A stretch of 64,000 nt of DNA from contig CM060106.1 in NCBI GenBank assembly GCA_030522415.1, positions 24,010,074-24,074,073 of the forward strand, read 5' to 3'. Shown piece by piece: positions 43,680-56,393 of this stretch (position 1 is the first letter of the stretch; every line of letters starts with the position of its first letter). The DNA comes from Channallabes apus. Its lineage: Eukaryota > Chordata > Actinopteri > Siluriformes > Clariidae. The notes beneath the pieces were generated by a model. The model had not been told where the DNA came from and made no database searches. It worked only from the letters and a program-made list of their open reading frames with translations. The translations under genes were made by a program, and so were the position numbers.

Positions 43680-44846
43680 AAGAGTAACTTTACAGAGGTG
43701 TTTAATTTAGCAAAGGCGATGTCCGATGAAGTAGTATGCTCTGGTCCCATCCCTATTCGATGTGGCGACATAGCTTACAGCAGGTTGTGGTCGCTGAACC
43801 GCTGGATGTTCAGGTGGTGCTCCGAAAATAATGTGGGCTACATAGACAATTGGAAGACCTTTGAGAGCAAAGCTGGCCTGTTAGGGCAGGACGGTGTCCA
43901 TCCCACTCGGGAAGGTGCTGCTCTCATTTCTTGTAGTATAGCGCATAGTCTCAGAAGAGGTCTAGTTATTTCGTTGACAATCCAGAGCCCAGGCAAGAGG
44001 CAGACAAACAGGCTAAACCAACCATCTGCTAGCTGCATAGAGTTGTCACTCAGGGTTCACTACATTGAGACTGTGTCTGTTCCCCAAGGTAAGCAAAAAT
44101 ATAGAAAGACTCAGTCTGTTTTATGCTGCAGAAATCTACACAACAACATACAGTAGTGAGGACTTCATGAACTTTTTCAGTAACAAAATCGTAAATTTTG
44201 GGCAAAAAAAAAATCCGTTTTTGAAACCAGACAATCTAAGTTATACTGATGATAAACTAACCACACCACATCAGAAATTAATACTTTACTCCCCTTGAAG
44301 AGAACGAACTAATTTCTTCTTCAAAATCGTCAACTGTGTATTAGATCCTATACCGACACATTTTCTCAAGCAGATAGTACCAGCAATAACAAAACCCCTG
44401 TTGAAAATAATTAACTTTTCACTCAGCAGTATGTTCCCAAATCCTTTAAATTAGCAGTTATTAAACTGCTAATTAAGAAACCTGACCTTGACCCTTTACA
44501 GGCCGATATCAAACCTCCCCTTTATCGCTAAGATTATGGAAAGATGGTAGCACATCAACTATGTTCATATCTACATAGGAAAGGCATAAACGAACCGTAT
44601 CAGTCAGGATTTAGGCCTCATCACAGCACAGAGACAGCACTTGTTAAAGTAGTAAATGACCTCCTATTGGCCTCTGATCAGGGTTGCGTCACTATACTTG
44701 TGTTACTCGACCTCAGTGCAGCCTTTGACACTACTGATCATAGTATTCTTCACAGATTAGAAAATGTAGTAGGAATTAAGTGAACGGACCTCTCGTGACT
44801 CAGATGGTATTTGACTGATTGTTATCAGTTTGTAGATTTAAATGGT
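43680..44846 (+). pseudogene. internally deleted copy of the esterase-ORF1 LINE
   Basis: It starts at the SKSNFTEVF equivalent of ORF1 (FNLAKAMSDEVVCSGPIPIR), continues through DGVHPT and passes the ORF1/ORF2 boundary. It then jumps from the first ORF2 residues to [14 protein letters not shown], losing the endonuclease, and ends in RT near LENVVGIK. Frameshifts are present. It belongs to the same family as 21111-26180, opposite orientation, and is dead. At the boundary this copy reads through without a stop because of a small length change. Confidence 0.85.
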
Positions 44847-44849
44847 ATG

Positions 44850-45189
44850 GGAGAAATTTTTATTTGATTTCATTTGATTTTACTTACTTTTGGGGGGTTA
44901 GAAGATACCTTATCAGTATATAATCGTGGATGTGCGTGCAAGCTGGGACATAGGCTTCTTTGTGTGCATTGCATATAGGAAACCCAAGCTTTACATTGGG
45001 GGGGCTAAAGACGGCCCTTTAATGAAACCCAGATGTTGGAGAGAGGAGGGGCAGGCACTGCATATGTACTATAACGCACATCAACAGAATTCAGTTGCTC
45101 CACTGACACAGCTCCGGCCTTGTTGTTTGATAATAAAGGTCGTAATCTTCTGTAAGCAAAGCCCGACTCTGAGTATTTTTCCACAACAT
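44850..45189 (+). repeat. probable 5' LTR of the endogenous retrovirus (partial)
   Basis: It ends ttttccacaaca, directly before a primer-binding site. It contains an AATAAA at about 45132 and a TATAA-like word at 44918. The left boundary is uncertain, and no second LTR is visible in the window. Confidence 0.5.
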
Positions 45190-45191
45190 AA

Positions 45192-45209
45192 TGGCGCTGC
45201 GAGCAGGGT
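45192..45209 (+). other. retroviral primer-binding site, tRNA-Ser type
   Basis: TGGCGCTGCGAGCAGGGT is the complement of a tRNA 3' end in CCA. By memory of vertebrate tRNA-Ser(CGA/TGA) it pairs at about 16 of 18 positions. Its place, three bases after the LTR-like CA end, supports the call. Confidence 0.6.
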
Positions 45210-46008
45210 GGAAAAAGGGCAAAGGTGACTGACTGACGTGGGCTTCCTTGGTTGGCAACACAAACAGGTGGCCACTTACAAAGGTAAGCAACTTTTGCTT
45301 ATATACTTAGGTTGTGTTGTTGGCTGAGGATCACCCATGGTGGTAAGGACACCTAATAAAGGCCTCTCCAACTCAAGTAATTTAAAATGGGCTTTGTTTC
45401 CAGAAGAGAATGCATTACTAACAGTTGTACTGATAGTGAATTGAGAAGATAAGCATTGCATTGGTCTGGGTGTTGTCAAGTGGGCATTGATTGATGGCAA
45501 CAGTAACAGACGGTATGAGGAAGCGCATTTGGGTGTCTATTTGTTTTGTCAAGTGGGCTTTGAGAGATGACAGGACAGGAAAAAGGTAGATAATCTCGAT
45601 ATTAATTTGTACTCATTGTCAAGTGGGCCTTGATTGGATGGCATGAGTAGTGCAGCAAGTTAATAAGGAATTGCGCTTAATTAGTTATATTGCTTGTGTA
45701 AGGTTACCCTTTGTATGAGGAACATACTGTTGTATGTCATAAGCAATTTTGTAGCCACCGTAAATGTTATATGGTATGAGGTTTGGTGGTAATTAATTAA
45801 TACCCTTCGTATGTGGAACGTACAATTGTACATCATAAGAAATCACCCCTTATGTTTTATTGATATGAGTGACAGGGGTAATGAATATCCTTCGTATGAG
45901 GAGCACGATTTGTGCCATTAAGTTGAATGCAATTGCAATTGTTTGTGTCTAATTGATGTTGTGTCTATCTGTTTCTGTCTGAGTGTATGAGAGCTCTATG
46001 TTCGCCTA

Positions 46009-46044
<36 letters not shown>

Positions 46045-46690
46045 ATGGTTGAATGAGAACCATAAGCTCTGTGTTCTGTGAACAGGGCTGGACCTCCCTA
46101 GGGAATTGTGTGTGCAACCCTCAGAGGGGGGGCAGCTTGCTGCCAGACCAGAGACGTGTGTGTGTGAATGAGCGCTATTTAAGTAATAGCTAGCCTAATA
46201 ATTAAATAGATAAATATTAATCAATAAAGGGACACGTGTGAGTGGAAAAATGAGCCCTTTTAGCAGGGGGACAAGTATGAAAAGAATAAGCCCAATTTTC
46301 TAGGAAAAGAGGGATAAAGTCTGAATGCATAGGCCTCTGAATAAATAAATAAATAAATAAATAGTGTGGAGTGGTGAATGTGTATGAACCCCATATTAAT
46401 ATTGTGGCATTACACACTTACTGATAAAAGTGTTCACGGTGCATAAAAGCACTATGCTTTTTGGCAAGTGTTAATTTGAAAATAGTGAAGTGGTGTAGAT
46501 TAAGGAGTGATTATCATTGATGAGCCTTGGTAAGTAGAGGTGGATACTTCTGTGATTCTAAAAGAGAGTAGATTGTTATAAGTAAATTTAGCCATTAAGT
46601 AAGTGCATAGGCATAAAATAAAAAATAAAAAAATTAATAAATAAATATCTAAGTGGTGACATAGGCTAAATCATAATCTCCTCTCCGGTG
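45210..46690 (+). other. ERV leader region with imperfect internal repeats
   Basis: No reading frame survives. The word gtcaagtgggc(a/t/c)ttga recurs near 45474, 45549 and 45618. A second family, cctt(t/c)gtatg(a/t)gga(a/g)c, recurs near 45710, 45805 and 45889. A (GT)n(GA)n tract lies at 46010-46042. Confidence 0.5.
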
Positions 46691-47845
46691 GAAACTTTAG
46701 TGCCGAAGCATCCTTTGTGTGAAGATCTCATCACTAAGACCTCCAATAAGTAGCAAAAAGAGGACCAATGATATGATTACAAGATGGCCAAAGGAGGGGA
46801 CATTTGATTTAGCACTGTGTTCTGAGATGGACACCTTGATAAAAAATTATAAAGCGGCAGCAAGAGAGAGAAAGCATGTCCAGAGAAGTTGAAAAGACAG
46901 CAGGAAAGAGTGGTCCTAGCTTTGTTTAAGAAAGAATAAGTGAAGTTGGTAAGAAAGAAACAGGAAGTGATGGAAAAAGTTAAGAAAGTCAGGATAGTGA
47001 GGCCGAAGTAGCGAGAGAGAAGTTAGTTACACCTCCCCCATACAGTAGGTACAGGAAGACAGTCGAATTCCTAAGCGTAAGGGAATGGGGGAAGTTTCTG
47101 GTGAGACGGAGAAGGAATGTTATGCAGAGAGGTATAAGAAAGTGTGGGTAGATTTACAGAGAGTGGAAAAGCTATGTGGAGAGAAGGATGTAGAGGAACA
47201 GGAGGGGGTGCAGACATGTGGAGAGAGGTCAGACAGAAGCACTAAAACACCAGTAAAAAGTCAGATAGCTACACCATTAAAGACTGGACATAGATCTTTG
47301 TACAGTAGAGAGGATGGGGGTGAAGAGGATTTGTTATTTAATATGGGCAGTTCCACAATTCCCAATTTTAATTAAAGGTGGGGCATGGGCAACTCAAGGT
47401 CTAGAGGGTGTTGTCAACCGCCTCCCCAGCATTCAACGAGGGTGCAGGGACATGGTCTTAAACGAGCATAAGACTTTGTGGAGAGGAAAAAACGTGCTTC
47501 TGACTCGAGTGAGGCTATAAATACATACCACATGGATGGACTGTCTTTGAGGTTTTGAGGCTGTTGTATGGCAGGCCTTGCATGCAGAGTGTTGACCCAA
47601 AGACATTAAAGGGTGACCTGGAGGCAGTTACAGCTTGAAAACCTTACAGAGCGAACCAAGGAAAAAAGCTCAAGCTACTCTGATTACCAGAAAAAACAGA
47701 GAGGGCCACAGGCAATCCTTCACCAAAAATCCAGCCAGCTTCAGTCAGTGATGACATCACCAGCAGCATTTTCTCCAAACTCAAGCCAGATGCCTGCGTC
47801 TATCACCAACGTTTTCACTCCAAAGCCAGGGAAGAGAGAGTGAAT
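46690..47845 (+). pseudogene. decayed ERV gag
   Basis: Broken frames. The stretch 47330-47480 resembles a retroviral capsid segment (a QFPILIKGG-like start and LEGVVNRLPSIQ), and 47560-47640 resembles the following DP-KG-L region. An upstream charged stretch (47085-47300) fits the matrix-to-capsid linker. Many stops; no intact product. Confidence 0.6.
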
Positions 47846-48341
47846 GGATTAAAGTGCCTCGCATAGCTATTGCCCGGCCCCGAGGGATGAGAGGGGGGGG
47901 GGGGGGGGAGACAACATCCCAGGTCCGATAAGTCATGCCTCTCACATCTGGAAAAGTTTGCCAGAACCGTAGGATTCTCGGGAAGAAAAAAGTAGTTACT
48001 ACAACCCAACAATAAGAGTGTGACTATACCTGTATTAGTCTCAAGTCATACACAAGTTAATTTTAAGGAAAGTTAAGGAAGAGAATCATTAGGTGAATTA
48101 GGACTGCAAATATGGTGTTCTCCAGAAGGGGTGTATGTTGAACATAAATTCCTGAAGCACAATTACCCTGTCAGACTTTCACTGTACGATGATGTATGAC
48201 CCATCACAACACATCATTATAGGCCGGCAAGGAGCAGCTATCAGTGTAGAGGAGTGTGATTTTGTAAAAAGGTGGTTCAATGTAACTGATTCTGTTCTTC
48301 AGGTGACATTGTATGTACTGTAGTATAGCAGCTCATAGGAT
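47846..48341 (+). pseudogene. ERV gag-pol junction debris
   Basis: It includes a G tract at 47893-47908 (a likely assembly-sensitive site) and decayed sequence that should correspond to protease and the start of reverse transcriptase. No readable protease motif. Confidence 0.4.
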
Positions 48342-50880
48342 TTATGACCAATAGTGAGGAAAAGCTGAAGAAGTCCGGTGGGACTCAACCATAAACCTGT
48401 TGATTTTCATTCTGCAGATAAAACCTGCGTAAAAATCTTGTGTGGTAATAAATTGATTCGTACTTCTTAAAGAAGTTGTAGTTAGCCACATGTCACAAAC
48501 ACAAATGGCATCAGCATCTGAAATCGACTGTGGGAAATTAGCTATATAGGCAAATGGATAGTCAAGTCCCATCTGAATTATAGTCTAAACATGATACAGA
48601 TGTAGGCCTACTTAAATCAGCCAGCCAACTATAAGTACAACGTAAACCAGATGTAGAACCGCCCAGAGTAAGACAATATGCTTTACGACCTGAGGCAAAA
48701 GCGGGTATATAGAACACTATTGAAGGCCTTGTAAAAGCATCTGTGCTAAAACAGACCAGTTGTTGCAATACTCCTATTTTTCCCGGTGATTAAGCCAGGT
48801 ACAAATAAATGGCATCATGTGCATAATTTGCATGCAGTTACTAGTAAAACAGGAAAGTATCCAGCAGAAGTTCCAAATCCACACACACTGCTGACTAATG
48901 TCCCTCCCTAAGTCAAATATTTTATTGTAATATTTGTTCAAGCCTTCTTCAGTGTTCAAATGGCAGAAAAGAGTAACTACTGCATTTATTTGCATTTACA
49001 AGTGCAAGTTGACAAAATAGATACCAAAAATGCCACGGTGGTTCAAACATTCACTGTATATATTCAATCAGAGGTGGAAGCTGGTTTAGGAGGTTAAAGG
49101 ATAGAAGATAGCCTGGGTCAGCATATGGGTGACGGTTTAATATGATTATCATCATTAGAAAGATGCCAGAATGATTCCATTAAGGTACACCGTAAGCTAG
49201 TAAGGAGGTCATAAAGTGTCATAAACTAAACTACAATACTGTAAGCCTCGAGTTAAATTGTTAAGGTGACTAATTTCACATGATACAATAGCCATAGCGC
49301 CTACTCAATTAGAAGGCATAAGTAAGGCACCAGTGTCACAGCCTGATAAACAGTGATGACCTTTCTAGGGTTAACAGGTTTCATGCTGACTGGAGTAAGG
49401 AATATGCAGGAAAAAACAGCTCCACTAAGAGAGATAATAATGAGAAAAGAAGAACTGCAAGATCTAAGTGCTCCCTTAAAATAGAACACAGATATACTGT
49501 TAGCATTTGAATCCATCAAAAAGAAATGCAGACTGCACCTACTTTAGGTATACAGTACCTGATTATAGCAATCCGTTCTATCGGTACGTAGTGAACCAAG
49601 CTGATGGATCTACCTCAGCTATACTGATGCAGGAAACTTGCAGTGATAGGAAAAACCAGTCCCTAGCTTACTACAGCACTAAGCTAGAAAATATAATTCA
49701 AGGTGACCCAACATGCTACCAATAGGGTTTTGTAGTTGTACATTATGCATATAGAACAGCATCTTCATTGACAACATGTTACCGATAGATTGTATAAATT
49801 GATAAAAACAAGGGGAAGGTGTTCTAACCCAAGCTCGCCTCCAAACATATTCTTCACTGCTCACATATCCAACATTAATATAAAGCGATGTGACACAGTT
49901 AATCCAGCTAACTTAATCACTTAAACCTATAAAGGAGTGACTCATAGTTTTGTGGCGAACTCATTGGCATTTACTAGGTTACGACCTGATCTTGAATCTA
50001 AGCCTATAGCTGAAGCGGAAGTGACTTATTTTGTTGATGGATCTAGTTTAGAGACCAGGTAGAAAGTAACACAGGGTATTCAGTAGTGATGAAGGATGGA
50101 GAAGATTTTAAACCTATCCTATCTCAGCATTGTACACAACCGTGTTCTGCTCAGTTAGCTGAGTTGAAATCGCTCACCGCTGCTTGTCAATTAGCCAAAG
50201 GACTAGTGGCAAATATTTTTACAGATTCAGCCTATTCCATGGTGTTTGTCATCTGGTTGGAACCGTATGGAAGCAAAGGTTTAAAAAGCATGAAGGAACT
50301 CCCATTCAAAGTGCTGAACGGATAAGTAAACTAATGTCTGCTCTGATGCTACCAAGATGATTGACTTTCATTAAATGTCAGACCCGTAAAAAAGGGAAAT
50401 GACTGTGTTGCTAAAGGTAACAGCATGGCAGATTTAGAAATGAAGCGTGCATCAAAATGGCAACTAGCTGTGCAAGCGCCCATAGTCCTTATAGAACCAC
50501 AGCCTCAGTAAGAGGATATCATTTGTACTCAACATCAAGCAGGTCCGTACGAGCGCTCGATGTGGCTCCAGAGGGGAGCGCATAAGGACGCACAGGGTAT
50601 TTGGTGTCCACATGAAGGTCTGATTATAGCACCCATAGCACTGGTGAATATTTCTGGTTTAAATGCTCATGGACTGGGCCATTGTGCAAGAAGACAGGTT
50701 GTGAGAAACATCAGGCAACATGAGTATTGGTGTTTATATCTGCATGCTATGGTTGAAGAGTTCCTAGCTTCATGGGAGATATGTGCTATGCGTAATGTCA
50801 GGAAGGAAACAGCGACACCTATAAGCTATACACCGGTACCAGAATGACCATTTAAAGGGCACCTACGGTGCTACATGGAC
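48342..50880 (+). pseudogene. ERV pol tandem unit 1 (RT, RNase H, integrase N-terminus)
   Basis: In order on +: RT remains, an RT connection/RNase H segment at about 49507-49725 (YYSTKL), the RNase H start TYFVDGSS near 50020-50050, RNase H at 50086-50325 (CSAQLAELKSL, IFTDSAY), and an integrase zinc-finger-like stretch at 50560-50847. Several stops and frameshifts break every domain. All four units share the same main breaks, so the segment was dead before it multiplied. Unit 1 lacks a 20-bp block present in units 2 and 3. Confidence 0.8.
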
Positions 50881-53438
50881 TTATGACCAATAGTGAGGAA
50901 AAGCTGAAGAAGTCTGGTGGGACTCAACCATAAACCTGTTGATTTTCATTCTGCAGATAAAACCTGCGTAAAAATCTTGTGTGGTAATAAATTGATTCGT
51001 ACTTCTTAAAAAAGTTGTAGTTAGCCACAAGTCACAAACACAAATGGCATCAGCATCTGAAATCGACTGTGGGAAATTAGCTATATAGGCAAATGGATAG
51101 TCAAGTCCCATCTGAATTATAGTCTAAACATGATACAGATGTAGGCCTACTTAAATCAGCCAGCCAACTATAAGTACAACGTAAACCAGATGTAGAACCG
51201 CCCAGAGTAAGACAATATGCTTTACGACCTGAGGCAAAAGCGGGTATATAGAACACTATTGAAGGCCTTGTAAAAGCATCTGTGCTAAAACAGACCAGTT
51301 GTTGCAATACTCCTATTTTTCCCGGTGATTAAGCCAGGTACAAATAAATGGCATCATGTGCATAATTTGCATGCAGTTACTAGTAAAACAGGAAAGTATC
51401 CAGCAGAAGTTCCAAATCCACACACACTGCTGACTAATGTCCCTCCCTAAGTCAAATATTTTATTGTAATATTTGTTCAAGCCTTCTTCAGTGTTCAAAT
51501 GGCAGAAAAGAGTAACTACTGCATTTATTTGCATTTACAAGTGCAAGTTGACAAAAAATAGATACCAAAAATGCCACGGTGGTTCAAACATTCACTGTAT
51601 ATATTCAATCAGAGGTGGAAGCTGATTTAGGAGGTTAAAGGATAGAAGATAGCCTGGGTCAGCATATGGGTGACGGTTTAATATGATTATCATCATTAGA
51701 AACATGCCAGAATGATTCCATTAAGGTACACCGTAAGCTAGTAAGGAGGTCATAAAGTGTCATAAACTAAACTACAATACTGTAAGCCTCGAGTTAAATT
51801 GTTAAGGTGACTAATTTCACATGATACAATAGCCATAGCGCCTACTCAATTAGAAGGCATAAGTAAGGCACCAGTGTCACAGCCTGATAAACAGTGATGA
51901 CCTTTCTAGGGTTAACAGGTTTCCACTGTATGTTGTCCTATTCATGCTGACTGGAGTAAGGAATATGCAGGAAAAAACAGCTCCACTAAGGGAGATAATA
52001 ATGAGAAAAGAAGAACTGCAAGATCTAAGTGCTCCCTTAAAATAGAACACAGATATACTGTTAGCATTTGAATCCATCAAAAAGAAATGCAGACTGCACC
52101 TACTTTAGGTATACAGTACCTGATTATAGCAATCCGTTCTATCGGTATGTAGTGAACCAAGCTGATGGATCTACCTCAGCTATACTGATGCAGGAAACTT
52201 GCAGTGATAGGAAAAACCAGTCCCTAGCTTACTACAGCACTAAGCTAGATAATATAACTCAAGGTGACCCAACATGCTACCAACAGGGTTTATAGTTGTA
52301 CATTATGCATATAGAACAGCATCTTCATTGACAACAGGTTACCGATAGATTGTATAAATTGATAAAAACAAGGGGAAGGTGTTCTAACCCAAGCTCGCCT
52401 CCAAACATATTCTTCACTGCTCACATATCCAACATTAATATAAAGCGATGTGACACAGTTAATCCAGCTAACTTAATCACTTAAACCTATAAAGGAGTGA
52501 CTAAGTTTTGTGGCGAACTCATTGGCATTTACTAGGTTACGACCTGATCTTGAATCTAAGCCTATAGCTGAAGCGGAAGTGACTTAATTTGTTGATGGAG
52601 CTAGTTTAGAGACCAGGTAGAAAGTCACACAGGGTATTCAGTAGTGATGAAGGATGGAGAAGATTTTAAACCTATCCTATCTCAGCATTGTACACAACCG
52701 TGTTCTGCTCAGTTAGCTGAGTTGAAATCGCTCACCGCTGCTTGTCAATTAGCCAAAGGTCTAGTGGCAAATATTTTTACAGATTCAGCCTATTCCATGG
52801 TGTTTGTCATCTGGTTGGAACCGTATGGAAGCAAAGGTTTAAAAAGCATGAAGGAACTCCCATTCAAAGTGCTGAACGGATAAGTAAACTAATGTCTGCT
52901 CTGATGCTACCAAGATGATTGACTTTTAATGAATGTCAGACCCGTAAAAAAGGGAAATGACTGTGTTGCTAAAGGTAACAACATGGCAGATTTAGAAATG
53001 AAGCGTGCATCAAAATGGCAACTAGCTGTGCAAGCGCCCATAGTCCTTATAGAACCACAGCCTCAGTAAGAGGATATCATTTGTACTCAACATCAAGCAG
53101 GTCCGTACGAGCGCTCGATGTGGCTCCAGAGGGGAGCGCATAAGGACGCACAGGGTATTTGGTGTCCACATGAAGGTCTGATTATAGCACCCACAGCACT
53201 GGTGAATATTTCTGGTTTAAATGCTCATGGACTGGGCCATTGTGCAAGAAGACAGGTTGTGAGAAAAATCAGGCAACATGAGTATTGGTCTTTATATCTG
53301 CATGCTATGGTTGAAGAGTTCCTAGCTTCATGGGAGATATGTGCTATGCGTAATGTCAGGAAGGAAACAGCGACACCTATAAGCTATACACCGGTACCAG
53401 AATGACCATTTAAAGGGCACCTACGGTGCTACATGGAC
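50881..53438 (+). pseudogene. ERV pol tandem unit 2
   Basis: Head-to-tail repeat of unit 1 with very few differences. The junction fuses the integrase fragment (ctacatggac) to the RT start (ttatgaccaatag). It has the 20-bp block ccactgtatgttgtcctatt near 51923 and the site gacTTAAtttg near 52583. Confidence 0.9.
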
Positions 53439-55993
53439 TTATGACCAATAGTGAGGAAAAGCTGAAGAAGTCTGGTGGGACTCAACCATAAACCTGTTGA
53501 TTTTCATTCTGCAGATAAAACCTGCGTAAAAATCTTGTGTGGTAATAAATTGATTCGTACTTCTTAAAGAAGTTGTAGTTAGCCACAAGTCACAAACACA
53601 AATGGCATCAGCATCTGAAATCGACTGTGGGAAATTAGCTATATAGGCAAATGGATAGTCAAGTCCCATCTGAATTATAGTCTAAACATGATACAGATGT
53701 AGGCCTACTTAAATCAGCCAGCCAACTATAAGTACAACGTAAACCAGATGTAGAACCGCCCAGAGTAAGACAATATGCTTTACGACCTGAGGCAAAAGCG
53801 GGTATATAGAACACTATTGAAGGCCTTGTAAAAGCATCTGTGCTAAAACAGACCAGTTGTTGCAATACTCCTATTTTTCCCGGTGATTAAGCCAGGTACA
53901 AATAAATGGCATCATGTGCATAATTTGCATGCAGTTACTAGTAAAACAGGAAAGTATCCAGCAGAAGTTCCAAATCCACACACACTGCTGACTAATGTCC
54001 CTCCCTAAGTCAAATATTTTATTGTAATATTTGTTCAAGCCTTCTTCAGTGTTCAAATGGCAGAAAAGAGTAACTACTGCATTTATTTGCATTTACAAGT
54101 GCCAGTTGACAAAATAGATACCAAAAATGCCACGGTGGTTCAAACATTCACTGTATATATTCAATCAGAGGTGGAAGCTGATTTAGGAGGTTAAAGGATA
54201 GAAGATAGCCTGGGTCAGCATATGGGTGACGGTTTAATATGATTATCATCATTAGAAACATGCCAGAATGATTCCATTAAGCTACACCGTAAGCTAGTAA
54301 GGAGGTCATAAAGTGTCATAAACTAAACTACAATACTGTAAGCCTCGAGTTAAATTGTTAAGGTGACTAATTTCACATGATACAATAGCCATAGCGCCTA
54401 CTCAATTAGAAGGCATAAGTAAGGCACCAGTGTCACAGCCGATAAACAGTGATGGCTTTCTAGGGTTAACAGGTTTCCACTGTATGTTGTCCTATTCATG
54501 CTGACTGGAGTAAGGAATATGCAGGAAAAAACAGCTCCACTAAGGGAGATAATAATGAGAAAAGAAGAACTGCAAGATCTAAGTGCTCCCTTAAAATAGA
54601 ACACAGATATACTGTTAGCATTTGAATCCATCAAAAAGAAATGCAGACTGCACCTACTTTAGGTATACAGTACCTGATTATAGCAATCCATTCTATCGGT
54701 ATGTAGTGAACCAAGCTGATGGATCTACCTCAGCTATACTGATGCAGGAAACTTGCAGTGATAGGAAAAACCAGTCCCTAGCTTACTACAGCACTAAGCT
54801 AGATAATATAACTCAAGGTGACCCAACATGCTACCAATAGGGTTTTGTAGTTGTATATTATACATATAGAACAGCATCTTCATTGACAACATGTTACCGA
54901 TAGATTGTATAAATTGATAAAAACAAGGGGAAGGTGTTCTAACCCAAGCTCGCCTCCAAACATATTCTTCACTGCTCACATATCCAACATTAATATAAAG
55001 CGATGTGACACACTTAATCCAGCTAACTTAATCACTTAAACCTATAAAGGAGTGACTAAGTTTTGTGGCGAACTCATTGGCATTTACTAGGTTACGACCT
55101 GATCTTGAATCTAAGCCTATAGCTGAAGCGGAAGTGACTTATTTTGTTGATGGAGCTAGTTTAGAGACCAGGTAGAAAGTCACACAGGGTATTCAGTAGT
55201 GATGAAGGATGGAGAAGATTTTAAACCTATCCTATCTCAGCATTGTACACAACCGTGTTCTGCTCAGTTAGCTGAGTTGAAATCGCTCACCGCTGCTTGT
55301 CAATTAGCCAAAGGTCTAGTGGCAAATATTTTTACAGATTCAGCCTATTCCATGGTGTTTGTCATCTGGTTGGAACCGTATGGAAGCAAAGGTTTAAAAA
55401 GCATGAAGGAACTCCCATTCAAAGTGCTGAACGGATAAGTAAACTAATGTCTGCTCTGATGCTACCAAGATGATTGACTTTTAATGAATGTCAGACCCGT
55501 AAAAAAGGGAAATGACTGTGTTGCTAAAGGTAACAACATGGCAGATTTAGAAATGAAGCGTGCATCAAAATGGCAACTAGCTGTGCAGGCGCCTATAGTC
55601 CTTATAGAACCACAGCCTCAGTAAGAGGATATCATTTGTACTCAACATCAAGCAGGTCCGTACGAGCGCTCGATGTGGCTCCAGAGGGGAGCGCATAAGG
55701 ACGCACAGGGTATTTGGTGTCCACATGAAGGTCTGATTATAGCACCCACAGCACTGGTGAATATTTCTGGTTTAAATGCTCATGGACTGGGCCATTGTGC
55801 AAGAAGACAGGTTGTGAGAAAAATCAGGCAACATGAGTATTGGTCTTTATATCTGCATGCTATGGTTGAAGAGTTCCTAGCTTCATGGGAGATATGTGCT
55901 ATGCGTAATGTCAGGAAGGAAACAGCGACACCTATAAGCTATACACCGGTACCAGAATGACCATTTAAAGGGCACCTACGGTGCTACATGGAC
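53439..55993 (+). pseudogene. ERV pol tandem unit 3
   Basis: Same structure. It carries the 20-bp block but has gacttattttg rather than the TTAA version, and tgcaggcgcctatag rather than the unit 1/2 wording. Confidence 0.9.
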
Positions 55994-56193
55994 TTATGAC
56001 CAATAGTGAGGAAAAGCTGAAGAAGTCTGGTGGGACTCAACCATAAACCTGTTGATTTTCATTCTGCAGATAAAACCTGCGTAAAAATCTTGTGTGGTAA
56101 TAAATTGATTCGTACTTCTTAAAGAAGTTGTAGTTAGCCACAAGTCACAAACACAAATGGCATCAGCATCTGAAATCGACTGTGGGAAATTAG

Positions 56194-56393
56194 NNNNNNN
56201 NNNNNNNNNNNNNNNNNNNNNNNNNNNNNNNNNNNNNNNNNNNNNNNNNNNNNNNNNNNNNNNNNNNNNNNNNNNNNNNNNNNNNNNNNNNNNNNNNNNN
56301 NNNNNNNNNNNNNNNNNNNNNNNNNNNNNNNNNNNNNNNNNNNNNNNNNNNNNNNNNNNNNNNNNNNNNNNNNNNNNNNNNNNNNNNNNNNNN
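56194..56393. other. assembly gap of 200 N inside the tandem array
   Basis: The flanks are ...gggaaattag and ttagctatatag.... In the other units this is the continuous gggaaattagctatatag, so the two flanks overlap by ttag and no unique sequence is missing. Confidence 0.95.

Noticed and set aside
44926..45228. 100-codon frame on +
   Set aside because: It lies in the LTR/primer-site region of the ERV; better explained as regulatory sequence.
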